The notes under the pieces: generated by a model
The model's database searches: none
What the model was told of the DNA's origin: nothing
Seen by the model: the letters and a program-made list of their open reading frames with translations, nothing else
Assembly (NCBI GenBank): GCA_932521035.1
Contig: OW051492.1
Coordinates: 10,974,001-11,038,000 of the forward strand
Direction of reading: 5' to 3'
Origin: Oscheius dolichura
Taxonomy: Eukaryota; Nematoda; Chromadorea; Rhabditida; Rhabditidae
DNA: 64,000 nucleotides
Shown: positions 24,746 to 36,786 of the stretch, one piece after another
Position numbering within the stretch: the first letter of the stretch is position 1
Layout of the letters: each line of letters begins with the position of its first letter
Program-made: the position numbers and the translations under genes

Positions 24746-25529
24746 GAGGACTAAGCCTTAGAAATAGTCAGATTACGTTATGGCAGCGCCAAACCCTGGA
24801 AAAGTTGGGATAGGGGTCCCCATAATTTTTGAGAAATCCAGAAGGAAAATCTTTGTAGATACAGTGACTAGAGTCTTATTTTACCTGGAAAGATATCTAC
24901 TCCTTTAAACGTAGGAATATTAGCGGAAACGGCGCAAATTTTGAAATGGCCTTGTTTACCGCCGCCTCCACTGGAAAAACATCACTTTTCAGGGATAATT
25001 ATGTTTTTTTCTTAAAGTTAAGGGACTAGGAATAAAGTAGGGTAATTTACAGTAAGAATAAAGAAGAATAAGATCAAAATCGACGACTAATATCGGATAA
25101 ATTAAAGCTGAGTTAATAAAAAGGACCCGCTATCGAGGGAGAGAGCCGTCGAGTCGCCACGACGACGAAAATTAGACAGGTGACGTCATGAAATGAACTG
25201 GATACGTTCTTTTTTTTCTACCGTAATCGTTATTATTTGCTTCGTTCTTTTCCGGGTCGGAAATTCCAGGAAATGGCCCCGTCTCTGACAACATCACACT
25301 TCATTAGATCTCTCCCCGCCCGGCGAGAGAAATCAAAAATCCGAATCCATTTTACGCCATAATTACGTAAGAGGGAGAGGATATGAATAGATGGATTCAC
25401 CTGAATGGATGCTATTTTCAATCTTATGTCATCTTTTTGACTCTCGTTCTGTGAGCCGGGGGCAAGGGCAGCTGATGAAAAGGGGGCCAAGTGAGGGGTC
25501 GATTTGGGGGGGGGGAATTAGGTTCAATT

Positions 25530-25690
25530 TTTGTGGATTTCTCTATCAGATCATCTTCGCCAGGATCGATTTAGTATAGAGTTTTAAACCAAAATAGGTG
25601 CCAGAAATTCATTCTGGCTGAGATAAGAACAGCATCTTGTAGATCTCGATGAGCTCTTTCCAGCGGTATGTGATAGCTCTATAAAAGTGG
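25530..25690 (+). repeat. Dispersed ~440-bp repeat, internally deleted copy 5
   Basis: The start (TGTGGATTTCTCTATCAGATC) is joined directly to the end (ATAGGTGCCAGAAATTCATTC...AGCTCTTTCCAGCGG), with the middle missing. Confidence 0.7.
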
Positions 25691-28600
25691 GGAAGAGATC
25701 CTACTTTTCTAATTTTTCGATGAAATTAGCTTTGAACTCCAAAGATTGACCAAATTTTTGACAACTTCAAAACTGGCGGCTAAAATGTCTTAATCCTGAC
25801 TCCAAGACTGGTTTTATCAGCTTAATTTGGTTATTCCAGTCTCTCCGTCCACTTCCAGTCGTTAGTTCTGTTCCTTTCCACCCCACAGGCGGTCGGCCGC
25901 TGCCAACCGTGGTTGCTGCCGCTTTCCGCCGACTTCAACCCGCGTTGCTGCTCGTCCGCCGCCCTGCCGCCGTGACAAAGGACAGAAGCCCACGCTCCAA
26001 GCTACCCTACTTACCTACTCGTCAATAACACTCCATACAACTTCTACTCAGTCAGCTTTGGACCGGATTGGATCTTCAATCCATGTACTTCATATTGTGC
26101 TCGGATGATGGAAAGAAGAAGATTAACCATGCCAACCTGAACCAATTCCTACAATTAATAAACTACAGTACTCTCTGCCCGAATAAAAACGGCTAAAGAC
26201 AGTAAAATTGTTGTTTTTGTTATGGCAACGGGGCGCGCTTACCGCGCTCTTCTGATTTTTTGGTTGCTATCATATTTTACAGCCTGTAACTTGCATCGAA
26301 TGGAATTTCATCTTGCCCAGCTTGTTCTCATCGTCATTTTGGCCCATAATTTGGGAAAAAAGACTGATTTCCCCGCTATTTTTCCCTGAAAATAGTCGAA
26401 AATTCCCGGTTGGTCTGTTTATCCAGTCACCGGTTGGACTATTCCGGTATTTAGGTATTTCAAAGTTCAAAAAGCCTCTTCTTGTCTCCGTTTTCCATCA
26501 CATCATCGGGTCGGTAACCGGCTTGTCGCTGTCCTGGGTGCATCCCCGACGTCATGAGATCGTAGCGAGTACGCGGCGACCCCGCTACCAGATCAGACAC
26601 TGCTCTGATCGGAAATAGCCGGGAAAAGAAAACTAATTAGGGTGAAAAGGAAAGAAAGAAACGTCCAAAATATGGGTAAAACGGGAATTTATTCAAAAAT
26701 AAAAAAAAACCAGGGAAAAGCCATAATTCTCCGGTCGGTATCAGTGTAAATCTCAAAAGTGAGAGAAATGACGGCGACAGTTTTTGGTCCATGAACTCTT
26801 GTCGAATACAATTCTGATGGATTGGAGACCTTGCCTCCGCCAGGGGGAGGAGGTGCCCCCGAATATAAGAGAGACAGTGCGAAATTACGAGCCCATTTCA
26901 TTTTGTTACCCTCTTTTTTTTGTGCTCTAATGTAGACTACGGTAGGGGGCGACGGTAAAGAAGAGTACGGTAAAGTCTGACAGTTGAAACTTGGGGCAGG
27001 AATTTATCCATAGTTGACAAGGTACAGTAACCAGTTTAGAGTAAGAGATAGAGACTTCTAGGGGGTTCCACTGGCAGTTGCCCGATCCTTGGTTCGGTTT
27101 TTGGATTCCGGCTCTGTCCATCCGAATCATAGGGGCTTACAGTAAGGTCGATCCTATCTTTAGGGCAAAACAGTCAGTTTTTTTTCACGCCCTTACCCTG
27201 GTAAGCAGGTTGTGGATTCGAATTGCCGGTCTTAGAACCGACACTGTCCTAGAGTACTGTCCTAGAGATAGGATCGGGTCCCGTTCCATATCCCTCCATC
27301 GAAACAGTTCCAAATCCAATTTCTCTCCCAATTATTATGGCCATGTTCATTCTGTTCCATTCCTTCTATTTGATCCATTTTGTAATTAGTCTCTATCCAA
27401 ACTCTTCCTCTCCATGACCCTTGTTATTCCCTCTTTTCCTTTCCCTTCCATTCTTCCAGTTCCCAGACGTCTCCAGTACTATTACAGTGCAATGCATAGG
27501 CTACTGTATCTTTATTGCAGCCCCCCGTGCAGGACACGATACCCGTTCTTATGACGTGGGGTTCTTCTTGATAGGAATGGGAGCAATGCTAATATCTACA
27601 GTAAGATGATATAAAAAGATTCCCTCTACCAGTCTTTGACACTTTCTAGGCCTTATCTGATCTTCACGACTACTTGAGGCCTTTCTTTCTTCGTTTCGGA
27701 TCTTTTGTCCAAGCTTCCCCTTCGTTTATTTTCCTTATCTGCCTCTTGTTTCCCTCCCAAACAAAGAAACATAACCCGAAACATTTTGACCCTGTTTTCT
27801 ATTCCGCCGCGTCACTTTCTCGAGAAATGCCGTGTGTAATGTAAAGGTGTGAAAACACTGGTTGCAGTGAAAGATTGATACCGATATTGGAAGTGACGGG
27901 ACCGGGGAAAAGGGGGAAAGGCTCCAAGCTCAAGAAATTCCAGTAATCGGCCTTTCAGCAACCATACTGGCGCCGGTGGCCGAACCCTGGCCTAACCATG
28001 GCCGTCTCCGACCCAGGCGGCTCCAGATGAGGGAGCCTGGCTCTTTATGGAATTTTTACCGTTCCTTCCCTTTACATTTCTTCCCAGGTTCCCTTAAGAA
28101 AGTAAAAAAGATCCCTCCAGTAGATTGGCCTCCCTAAATGTGTCCTTTTTGCCATATCTGTTTTCCCCTATGTTTACCTCTCCCCCGTTCGTCAGGCCCC
28201 CCGTTATCTTCCTCGAATATTTGCCTCACAGATCACCATCTTCCTTCTCTACCTCTCTCGAATAATTTATTTTCTTAGTCCAAATAGTTTACCGGGTGTC
28301 AAGAAAACTAAAGAACAAAATGGCATCATCACTAGGGGAAACGGGTTCCACCAAGGGGAAGGGGAGAGACCCTTGTTAGGTTAATGACATTCTGGCATCA
28401 TTTTATGGCTTTCGGCGTCGTCTCTTGACCAAGGTTGAAAGGTGATGAATATGGAGACCGGGAGACGACGGAGAGAAGGTGTCGTAGATGGACACGGGAA
28501 AGACCAAAGAGAAGGGAGGGGTGACGGCAATTGACGCCAGATCGGAAACCATAAAATTGAAGACCAGCAGAATGGAGAACAGTTGAACCTGGAAGGCATC

Positions 28601-29469
28601 ATGCTCGTGTTGAGACCTTTGGGAAAGGCCCTACAGCGCTCAAAATATGGAAAATCCAAAAATGGGCCTTACAGCACCGGCCGACGCCTCCTGGCGCAAT
28701 GGCGGTCTTTGGGACGGAAATTCCTTGGATTTTCCAGGATTTGGCTGGAAAATATAGCAAACATAGATTTATCTTGATTCTACGTGCTTTTATAAAGTTT
28801 TTAACCCCAGAAAATGTAAGAAATCTCTATTTTTAGGGTACAAAGGGGCTAAGAATACACAAACCCATTATGGGGCGCCTAACGCCTGGGCAATTAGTGA
28901 AAACTAACGAGTTTTATGGGGAATACGGTAGGAAACGGTTTCTATTACGGTATTTATATTGTTCAGCTTTAAAAACTGTACATTCTGGATCATAAAATAC
29001 GGTAATATTACACAGAAGGAAAGAATAACAGAGACCCCCGGCGCCGGACGTGATAATCGAATTAGTGCCGGGGTACTGTAGCTCTTCCCGGCTGGATCTT
29101 TATTATTCTAAGGTCAAAAATAACGGCGAACACGATCAACACAAAAGCTATTCTTCTTCTCTAATTTCTCTTCCCTAATTACCCAATTTACCCAAAAAAA
29201 GGATTCTATAGAACTCCGCCCCGTTTCCACCTGCGTCTCCCTGTATCCTCTTGTCTTTTCAGTCCCTGTGGTCATTTTGAACGATAGACTTTACAGCAAC
29301 AGAGAGCGAGAGAGAATGGGGGAGGAGGAGGACTATATGAACGCCCCCATGGGAGCCGGACGGAAGCATCCCCTCTGTCTCTGGCGGTGCCGGTTGTGGC
29401 GCTTCTCGCTGTGGCTTGTCACTCAACCTAGACCTATTCCTATTGTTTTTTTAACAGTAATTCATAAAA

Positions 29470-32400
29470 ATGGGTGAGTTCTACTCCATTTTAGATAGAT
29501 TTTATTGAATTTCCCTCTATTTATTTCTATTTATGGCCATTTCCAGGGCTCCTAGTCGCTTTGGTCCGTTGTTTTAAACAGAAGAAGAAGAGAAAGGATC
29601 TGGATAGCGAATCCATGGGTTCCGCGTTGGAAGACGTTCACAAAGATCTCAGCGGGTTGGTTTTTTCACCCCCTTTCCTTTTTTTTTTTTTTAATTTTTC
29701 GAGTCTTTTTGAAGAGACTTTTTACCCTAATTAGACCTTTAAATATTGAAATTCAGATCTTTTGATGAACACAAAATGGAGCTCGACGCCTTAGCTTCAC
29801 GATTCAAAGACTCAAATTTGGATACCAAAGACGCCAAGAAGACGAAGGGCCTGAGCCAGAGGACAGCTGAACAGAAATTGGAGGTAGGGTTTTCTGCTTC
29901 ATTTTCCCATTATTTTCTACTTTTTCTGGCTTTTTCGGGTTAATCGAGACTGGGGAACGGCAGAAACGTTAGAGGTGTTCCACTTTGGTTGTTGATCTTG
30001 TGGAGCGGGGTTCTTTTATAAGGAAAAGGCACAGGTTTTGAGAGAACGGAGGAAATTGACCCAGAACTTGTAGACTACCCAAAAGGTCCAAAAAGGAGGG
30101 ATGGGGGGGGGGGGGGGGAATTTCATGGGGTATAGGAGCTGCTCAACTAGGAATGAGGCGTGCTAATATTTCTAGGAGAGCCAGGGGGAAGCGTCTGGGG
30201 CATGGTGATGTTGTTGAGGGGGAAATTTTCAAGGGTGGGCCCTATTCTACCCAGAAAAGTTGATCATGGTCTGGAATCGAATGAATACGTCCCGAGTTCT
30301 CCACTTCCGTGGATCTATCATATATCATCAGAGAGAGCTCGTCGAGCTCTACAAGATGCTGTTCTTATCTCTGCCAGAATTAATTCCATGCACCTATTTC
30401 GCGTTGAAACAGGCCTCAGGCTAACCCTCCCAGCAGTCTCAATTGAGTTATCCCCTCCCGAGACTGACCGAGAAGTCACAAGTCGAAATCTTGACTAGAA
30501 TGGAAGTCCGATAGCTCGTTAAAATTGTCTCCTCGAGCTGGTCAAGAAAACCTGAGTCCCGTAGCCATAGCTGTTCTTATTCAACAGCACCAGGGCGAAA
30601 AAGAGAAATAGAAGATTTGACTTTTCAAAATCTCTTCCCCAGGATCATTGAGGGCTGGAGGCTTGGAAATGGGCTGTTTCAGTCGGGTTTCGTGTTTTCC
30701 CCACTAAATCGACCCCGGAGAAGAAGATGAAGGTCTACAATTTTTAGGAAGACGGTCGAAATGCCCTGGAGCCGCCGAAAGTCATCAGCAACTTTGCGCT
30801 CTTTGTTCGCCAATTCAACAACCTCCTCTGGTTCCTGATGTTCGGAGCCGCGACCCTCTGCTTCGTCACTTTCATCTACGACCCCTCGTGAGTTTTCTTC
30901 TGTTATTATACAGTAATCCTCAGAGATCTAATCAACCTCTATGTTGGTGTTTTCATCGTCGTCGTTGTTGTTCTGATGTGTGTCGTCTCGTATTTTGAGG
31001 AGAAGAAAGGCATTGAGGTAGGCCGGGTAGTCTTTGTGTTTTTGTTGTCCTCATTTTGACCTTGTTGTGTCTCTTTTTGGGGGGAAACACATAAAATGGA
31101 TAGATCAAAGTTTAGCGACGTAGAACAGGAATTGGGGAGGGCAGGCGGTAGGAGATAAATGTTCCTGATTATTTGGACAGCTAAGAAAACGTACAGAAAT
31201 AGTCCTAAAAGGGCAGAAAGGCGAGAAAACTCTTCAAAAAGTATAAAAATTGCAAGAAATGTGAAAATTTGGAGTTTTTGGGGGGCGCGCACCAAGTTGG
31301 GGCTAGTAAGGCGCATTTTCGGGGGAAGCGCGCCACCTTTGCGCTCTTTCAGTTCACCAGGTCTATAATCTTTGGTATACTGGAATTAATCTATTGGGGT
31401 TAATGCACCGAAAAAGCGCAAAGATGGCACGCTTTTCCCGAAAATGCGCCATACTGGCCCGGATCCGGTGTTCTACTCTGAAGATCTAATTGTTTCTAAA
31501 ATCTCCCGTTCCAGGTTGTCCGTGCCTTCAGTACCCTGATGCCCACCTCCTGTAATGTCGTCCGCAACGGAGGAGAGCATGTCCTAAACCCGGAGGAGCT
31601 CGTCGTCGGAGACATTGTCATCGTGAGGAGTGGAAGCCGTGTCCCCGCGGATATTCGAATTATTAATTGCACCAACTTCTACCTGGAGACGTCTTCCATC
31701 ACCGGCGAGGCCGAGCCCCTGGAATTTAATGCCAACGCCGCGAAGGACGGGATCTCCATCTTCGAGTCCTACAATGTCGCGTTCAACGGTTCCTTCTGTG
31801 TCGACGGCGAGGGATACGGTCTTGTTATCCGTACGGGATCCAGGACGGTCATCGGGCAGATCGCCTCGTTAACCACCGGGCAGACGGAAAGAAAATGCAA
31901 ATTTGAGGTATTTTTATCCCCTTTTATCCCAGGAAAGTGGATTTTTAGCTGGAAATTGAGCGCTTCGTGAGGATTATCACCGTGATGGCCCTGACTATGG
32001 CTACAGTCATCTTCGTGGCGGGAATCATCATTAACAAAGGGCACGACGTGGTCCGACTCTTCGTTACCGGCTTTTTGATGGTCGTCATTGCCAATGTTCC
32101 CCAAGGTGAGCTACTTTTAGACAGTTAAACGCCACAGCTACTCATTTCGAGCATTTTATTCGGCTGTTGTAACCGCGCGCCAATGCAAACTCTCGTAAAC
32201 AACGGGGGGCGGGCTGAACCAAACTGAAACTTTGCATTTTTCTCTCGTTTTCGACATTTTTCTAATTTTTAAATTAGATATTCGTAATCAGCAAAAAATT
32301 CTGAATATTTTAAAGGTTGTTTTATTAAATTTTTCGAATTTCAGGTCTCCCGGCTACCGTAACCACGGAATTGACCATCATTGCTCGCCGTATGGCCAGG

Positions 32401-35400
32401 AAAAATGTCTTTTTGAAAAAGTTGGAAAAGATCGACTCCATCGGGGCTACTACCATCATCGCCTCGGATAAAACCGGAACTCTGACGAAGAACTGTATGA
32501 CTGTTACGGATATCTGGTGTAATAACCAGTATATGAGCGGTCAGTTCTGTTTTTTTTTCTCCAAAAAGTTAGCGGAGTTGGCGGGGGAGTGGATTTTTCA
32601 CACGATTATACCTGCGGGAGATCGGGTGGACGGAGAAATTCACGTGAATGGGAGGCGACCAGGCCAGGAACCTGGGAAAGGGCATTGGGAGACGACAGGA
32701 AGAAAAATTGGAGTCCAGGAAGTTTTGAATCTTTTTTACTGTCTAACTGTGGCTCTCTCGCTGTCTAATTCTGGTTTTTGTTGTAAAAAACTAAAAGAAC
32801 TGGAGCTAGGCCAAAATTTGGCTCTGGGAAGAGAAAAAAAAAGCGCACTGGAAGCCCTGCGCCCCCTGACTGAGGAGCTGTGATTCCCTCGCTGTCTAGT
32901 TGCGGCTTCCCAGCTGTCTAACTGTGGCTCTTAACCGTCCATTTCCAGCCCGCCCCGAGAACCACGGCCGTACCACGAAAAAGAGAAGAAAGATGGCCAA
33001 CAGCGCCTTAGATTGGTACGACGCCCCCTTGAGTGATATCCTTAATGTTATCTGCATTGCCAACAAAGCCCGCCTGGAACAGAGCGAAAAGAAAAAGATG
33101 TATAGAGTGTAAGTATCCTCTTTTTTTCCTCCCAGAGCATAAATTTCAGGGATTCGGAGAAAGACATGACTGTGAACTCCCTGCCAGCTACGAAGGAGCT
33201 AAACATCTTGGGAACTCCGTCAGAAGTCGCCTTATTGAGATACGCGGCAGGAATGGTCCCCGTGGAGGAAATTAGAGACAGTTTTAAGGTAAGAATAGGA
33301 TTTTAAAGGTCTAAATGGAATGAAAATGGTTTTGCGATACTGTAATGGTATAAAAGGAGTTGCCTCCACGCGGGATTGAACCACGGACCTTTGGTTTACA
33401 AGACCCACGCTCTGCCACTGAGCTATAGAGGCTGACGACTGTCATTTTCCCCCTTTCCCCCCATTTTTGCCCCCTAATCCATCCAGCTAGGTCAATAAAT
33501 CCTCTCCCCCGAAAAGTGTCAATCCCCAACTGAAAATGGCCAAATAACCCTGATTCCAAGCCTCTATAGCTCAGTGGCAGAGCGTCTGTCTCGTAAACAG
33601 AAGGTCCACGGTTCAATCCCGTGTGGAGGCATCTTTTTAGCCTTTTTCTTCTTTTAAAATATCTCATTTCCCAGTTAAGTTCATTAATTTCCAGACCGTC
33701 TTCGAGATTCCCTTTAATTCCGTTCGAAAATGGCACATGGTCGTGGTGAAGAAGGTCTCCCAGCGATATGAAGACGAGGAGAATGAAAAGGTAGCCCTAT
33801 TTTCCTCTCAGGACCCATCCCTTTTCAGAGCAACGAAGTCGAATTCACAATGATGGTCAAAGGGGCGCCGGAAGTCTTGATCGAGAGCTGTTCGACCATT
33901 GCTCGGGACGGGGAGGAACTGGAAATTAACGACAAGATAAAAGCGGAATTCCAGGTGGGACCCAGCCGGCTACAGTAACTCAAATTATAGGAAGCTTACG
34001 AGAATTTTGGAGACGAAGGCTGTCGGGTCATTGGAATGGCCAGTAAGAAGTTCCGGGCCCCGGCGAATACCGTATTCTCCAATAAAAACGAGAATATCCC
34101 GATGGACGGCTGGAGTTTCTTGGGAATGAGTGCGATTATGGATCCTCCCAGGTTTTTCCCTTTTTTTAACCAAAAAAATGGAAAATTTTGAAGAGAAACG
34201 ACCCCGGCAGCCATTGCCGCCTGTAGAGAAGCCGGAATCAAGGTCTACATGGTGACGGGAGACCACAAAACGACGGCGACGGCGATAGCGAGACAGATTG
34301 GAATGATCGACTCCGAACATCATACTGTAGGAAGCAAGAGGGAGCTGCAACACTCGCTGAGCCATTCCTCCGATTGGGCCGTGATTACTGGACCGGAATT
34401 GCCGGCTTTGAGCCCGAAACAATGGGATCAACTGCTCCAGAATCGGCACATCGTCTTTGCCAGGTAGGAAAGAGGGGAAAGGGTACTATAGAGGGGAAAT
34501 TACGGCCTGTAAACAGCATGCACACCATTTTTGAACTTGAAATTAAAGAAAATCGAGCATTTTGGTCCCTCCTTGAGAATTTCGCTTTCCTTTAAGAAGA
34601 GTTGGCGGTATTGCCAAGCCGGTGGGCGAAAAGGGCGAAAAAGTTTTCCTGATCACCACAACAAAGTTCACTTTTCTTCTTTTTCCCCCGAGCGAGAGGA
34701 GACCACCTGGAGGGGGATTAGTGACTGCCGTTGGAGACAGCGGGGACAGGACGGAAAGGGCAGACAAGGAGTGACGTTTGTGGGCAAGAAAACGGAAGTT
34801 GGTAGGAGAAATTGAGTGAAAATTATGGAAATTAGGAGGTTTGGCTCGTGAAGGGGCTTGTAAACAGTTGGCAGTTCAAAAACGCCCCTTTTCGCGGCTT
34901 TTGGCGATTTTAAAGGTCTGTAGAGCCATTTTAACGGTTTCTTTTCAGGACCACGCCGGAGCACAAGCTCCTGATCGTCACAGAATGTCAGAAGAGAGGA
35001 GAAGTGGTTACGGTAACCGGCGACGGAGTCAATGACTCGCCCGCCCTGAAGAAAGCCGACGTCGGAGTCGCGATGGGAATAGCCGGCAGCGACGTGGCCA
35101 AGCAGGCCGCCGATGTCATCCTCCTCGACGATAACTTCGCCTCGATCGTGGCGGGAATCATGGAGGGCCGGCTGCTCTTCGACAATTTGAGGAAGACCAT
35201 CGCCTACACCATGACCCACATGTGGCCCGAGCTCGTTCCCATCATGTTGAACTTCTTCTGTGGTTTCCCGTTGGGATTGACTCCTGTCCAGATCTTGTCT
35301 ATTGATTTGATCACTGACATTCCTCCCGCCGTCTCCCTGGCTTATGAAGGACCAGAAGAGGATATAATGAACCAACCGCCTAGGAAGGTCACAACCCATC

Positions 35401-36382
35401 TTGTCACCAAGGGCCTCATGGTCTATACCTACCTCTTCATGAGTAATTTCATCTCCATCGGAGGAATAGTCGCCTATCTGACCACCTGGTGGCTGAACGG
35501 GATCGGCCCCTTCGAGTTGGCCTACACCGCCAATACTTATTTCAAACACGGAGCCTTGAATTACACAATGTCCGATGGAAGGATAATTGGAGAGGAGAGG
35601 CAGGTCTTCATGGCTGCGCAAGCAGCGGCAGCGTTTCATATTGCTGTAGTCATTGCTCAGGTTGGCTAGGATACAGTAATTCAAATAATGGGAGACTTTT
35701 AGTGCTGGCATTTGTGGATGTGCTTGACGAGAAGAGTTTCCATCTTTAAACACGGCATCAATAATATTGTGAGTTGTTTCAACATTAATTTTTTTTTCTA
35801 TTTGGTTTTGGAGTAGAAAATAGACAGTAATCTTTGAAAAAGTCTGCGCCTACCGTAAGCGCGCCCTAATAAACGTACTCCATTGAACATCGCGCCAAAT
35901 CGCATATTTTTTGGATTTTTAACCAATTTTTTCTGTTTAATTTAATGTTCACATCCTACAAGCTACTGTAAGGAAAGAAAAATAGAAAAACTAGTGAAAA
36001 TAACAGAACAATGATCAAAAATGAGTGCAGTTAGATTGGGGCGCACTTACAGCTATGGGTCATTCATGTTATCTACCGTAATTTGGACATTTTAAAATCA
36101 TTTTTGAGTATTTTTTGTTGTAAATGGGGACAACAAAGGCTCTAATTTGTAATTACCCTAAAACTCTTCCAGGTTGCCGTCTTCGCAGTGATAATTGACG
36201 TCCTCCTGGTCTTTTTCTTCACCTTCACCCCGGGAGTCAAGTACATCTTCGGCTCCGAGCCTCCTCCATGGCAAGCGTGGATGGTTCCAATGGTTGTCGG
36301 CATTTGTATGTGGATATTCAACGAGACGAGAAAAAAACTGATCCGGGACGAGAAGCGATGGGTCAATTTCATCAAATGGTAG
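29470..36382 (+). CDS. P2C-type ATPase alpha subunit (Na,K-ATPase-like), tandem copy 1
   Basis: Seventeen exons (29470-29473, 29547-29655, 29757-29883, 30748-30887, 30924-31017, 31515-31907, 31949-32105, 32345-32539, 32949-33108, 33150-33288, 33695-33790, 33829-33954, 33991-34151, 34194-34463, 34949-35660, 35703-35768, 36173-36382) close in every phase, giving 1052 aa. The parts are a basic N-terminus, M1-M2, the TGEAEP actuator loop, M3-M4, phosphorylation Asp383 in [25 protein letters not shown] and M5-M10. By family this is a cation pump of the plasma membrane. Two features differ from canonical pumps: the M4 motif is VPQGLP (Gln341 in place of the PEGL Glu) and M5 reads YTMTHMWPE instead of YTLTSNIPE, while the M6 DLxTD aspartates remain. 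Introns host a dispersed repeat, a palindromic element, a GCGCGCCA repeat and a tRNA-Thr pair. AATAAA lies at 36456-36461. It may belong to the nematode catp group rather than being the main sodium pump. Confidence 0.92.
30103..30118 (+). repeat. Run of 16 G
   Basis: An uninterrupted guanine tract in intron 3 of the first ATPase gene. Confidence 0.9.
30290..30725 (-). repeat. Dispersed ~440-bp repeat, copy 6 (inverted)
   Basis: Starts GAGAGAGCTCGTCGAGCTCTAC and ends near CCCCGGAGAAGAAGATG. It ends only about 20 bp before the acceptor of exon 4 of the first ATPase. Confidence 0.75.
31283..31467. repeat. Palindromic element, simple copy
   Basis: The left arm GGCTAGTAAGGCGCATTTTC...CTTTGCGCTCTTTC and right arm TGCACCGAAAAAGCGCAAAG...AATGCGCCATACTGGCCC are inverted copies. 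Same family as 2550-2858. It lies in intron 5 of the first ATPase. Confidence 0.7.
32160..32345 (+). repeat. GCGCGCCA-family repeat in ATPase 1 intron
   Basis: It lies in the intron 32106-32344. The matching intron of the second ATPase (39240-39478) carries the same element, and flanking intron bases (ACTTTTAGACAG, CATTTCGA) are also shared. Confidence 0.75.
33362..33432 (-). tRNA. tRNA-Thr (anticodon TGT), cluster A
   Basis: A 71-nt cloverleaf without an intron: acceptor GCCTCTA/TGGAGGC, D arm GCTC...GAGC, anticodon loop CTTGTAA, T arm with TTCAATC. This copy has C at 33406 where the others have A, giving one mismatch in the anticodon stem. It lies in an intron of the first ATPase, antisense to it. 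Confidence 0.9.
33560..33630 (+). tRNA. tRNA-Thr (anticodon CGT), cluster A
   Basis: A 71-nt cloverleaf with anticodon stem TCTGT/ACAGA, loop CTCGTAA and T loop TTCAATC. It is head-to-head with the TGT gene at 33362-33432, separated by 127 bp. Confidence 0.93.
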
Positions 36383-36515
36383 AGAGGAGTGTACATAGTG
36401 AGAGAGAGAAGGCTTTATTCGGTGCTAGCCCTGAAATTTTTATTTTTATTGAGCAAATAAATGATTAAATAAGGAATTCTTGTTGTTTAGACTATAAAAT
36501 GGTAAAAAAGGAGTT

Positions 36516-36586
36516 GCCTCCACGCGGGATTGAACCACGGACCTTTGGTTTACAAGACCAACGCTCTGCCACTGAGCTATAGAGGC
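36516..36586 (-). tRNA. tRNA-Thr (anticodon TGT), cluster B
   Basis: Same as the cluster A gene but with a fully paired anticodon stem (TTGGT/ACCAA). It lies about 55 bp after the poly(A) signal of the first ATPase. Confidence 0.93.
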
Positions 36587-36713
36587 TGACGACTGTCATT
36601 TTCCCCCTTTCCCCCCATTTTTGCCCCCTAATCCATCCAGCTAGGTCAATAAATCCTCTCCCCCGAAAAGTGTCAATCCCCAACTGAAAATGGCCAAATA
36701 ACCCTGATTCCAA

Positions 36714-36784
36714 GCCTCTATAGCTCAGTGGCAGAGCGTCTGTCTCGTAAACAGAAGGTCCACGGTTCAATCCCGTGTGGAGGC
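36714..36784 (+). tRNA. tRNA-Thr (anticodon CGT), cluster B
   Basis: Looks identical to the cluster A CGT gene. The spacer between the two genes is also nearly unchanged between clusters A and B. Confidence 0.93.
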
Positions 36785-36786
36785 AA

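Larger units (their letters stand above)
22903..29469. other. Repeat-rich intergenic region
   Basis: No complete gene was recognised over 6.5 kb. Repeat copies lie at 24305-24745 and 25530-25690. Weak coding hints are a terminal-exon-like frame near 25990-26150 (SYPTYLLVNNTPYNFYSVSF... followed by AATTAATAAAC) and a 70-codon minus-strand frame at 26689-26901 with a Pro-rich stretch. Neither is supported well enough to call. Homopurine tracts and small inverted repeats are frequent. The right end is the presumed promoter and 5' UTR of the first ATPase gene. Confidence 0.4.

Noticed and set aside
26505..26620. GC-rich block that looked like a structured RNA or an exon
   Set aside because: No consistent stem pattern, splice sites or known RNA motif could be supported.
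26689..26901. 70-aa minus-strand frame that might be a secreted peptide
   Set aside because: It has a weak hydrophobic start and no cleavage, dibasic or amidation pattern. It is a single unsupported frame in repeat-rich DNA.
30939..31316. 125-codon minus-strand frame
   Set aside because: It overlaps an ATPase exon and its intron and ends in low-complexity Thr/Lys-rich sequence. It has no domain.
34668..35753. 361-codon open frame on the minus strand
   Set aside because: It lies exactly opposite the largest exon of the first ATPase. A matching antisense frame appears opposite the second copy, so it is a codon-bias shadow of conserved coding sequence.
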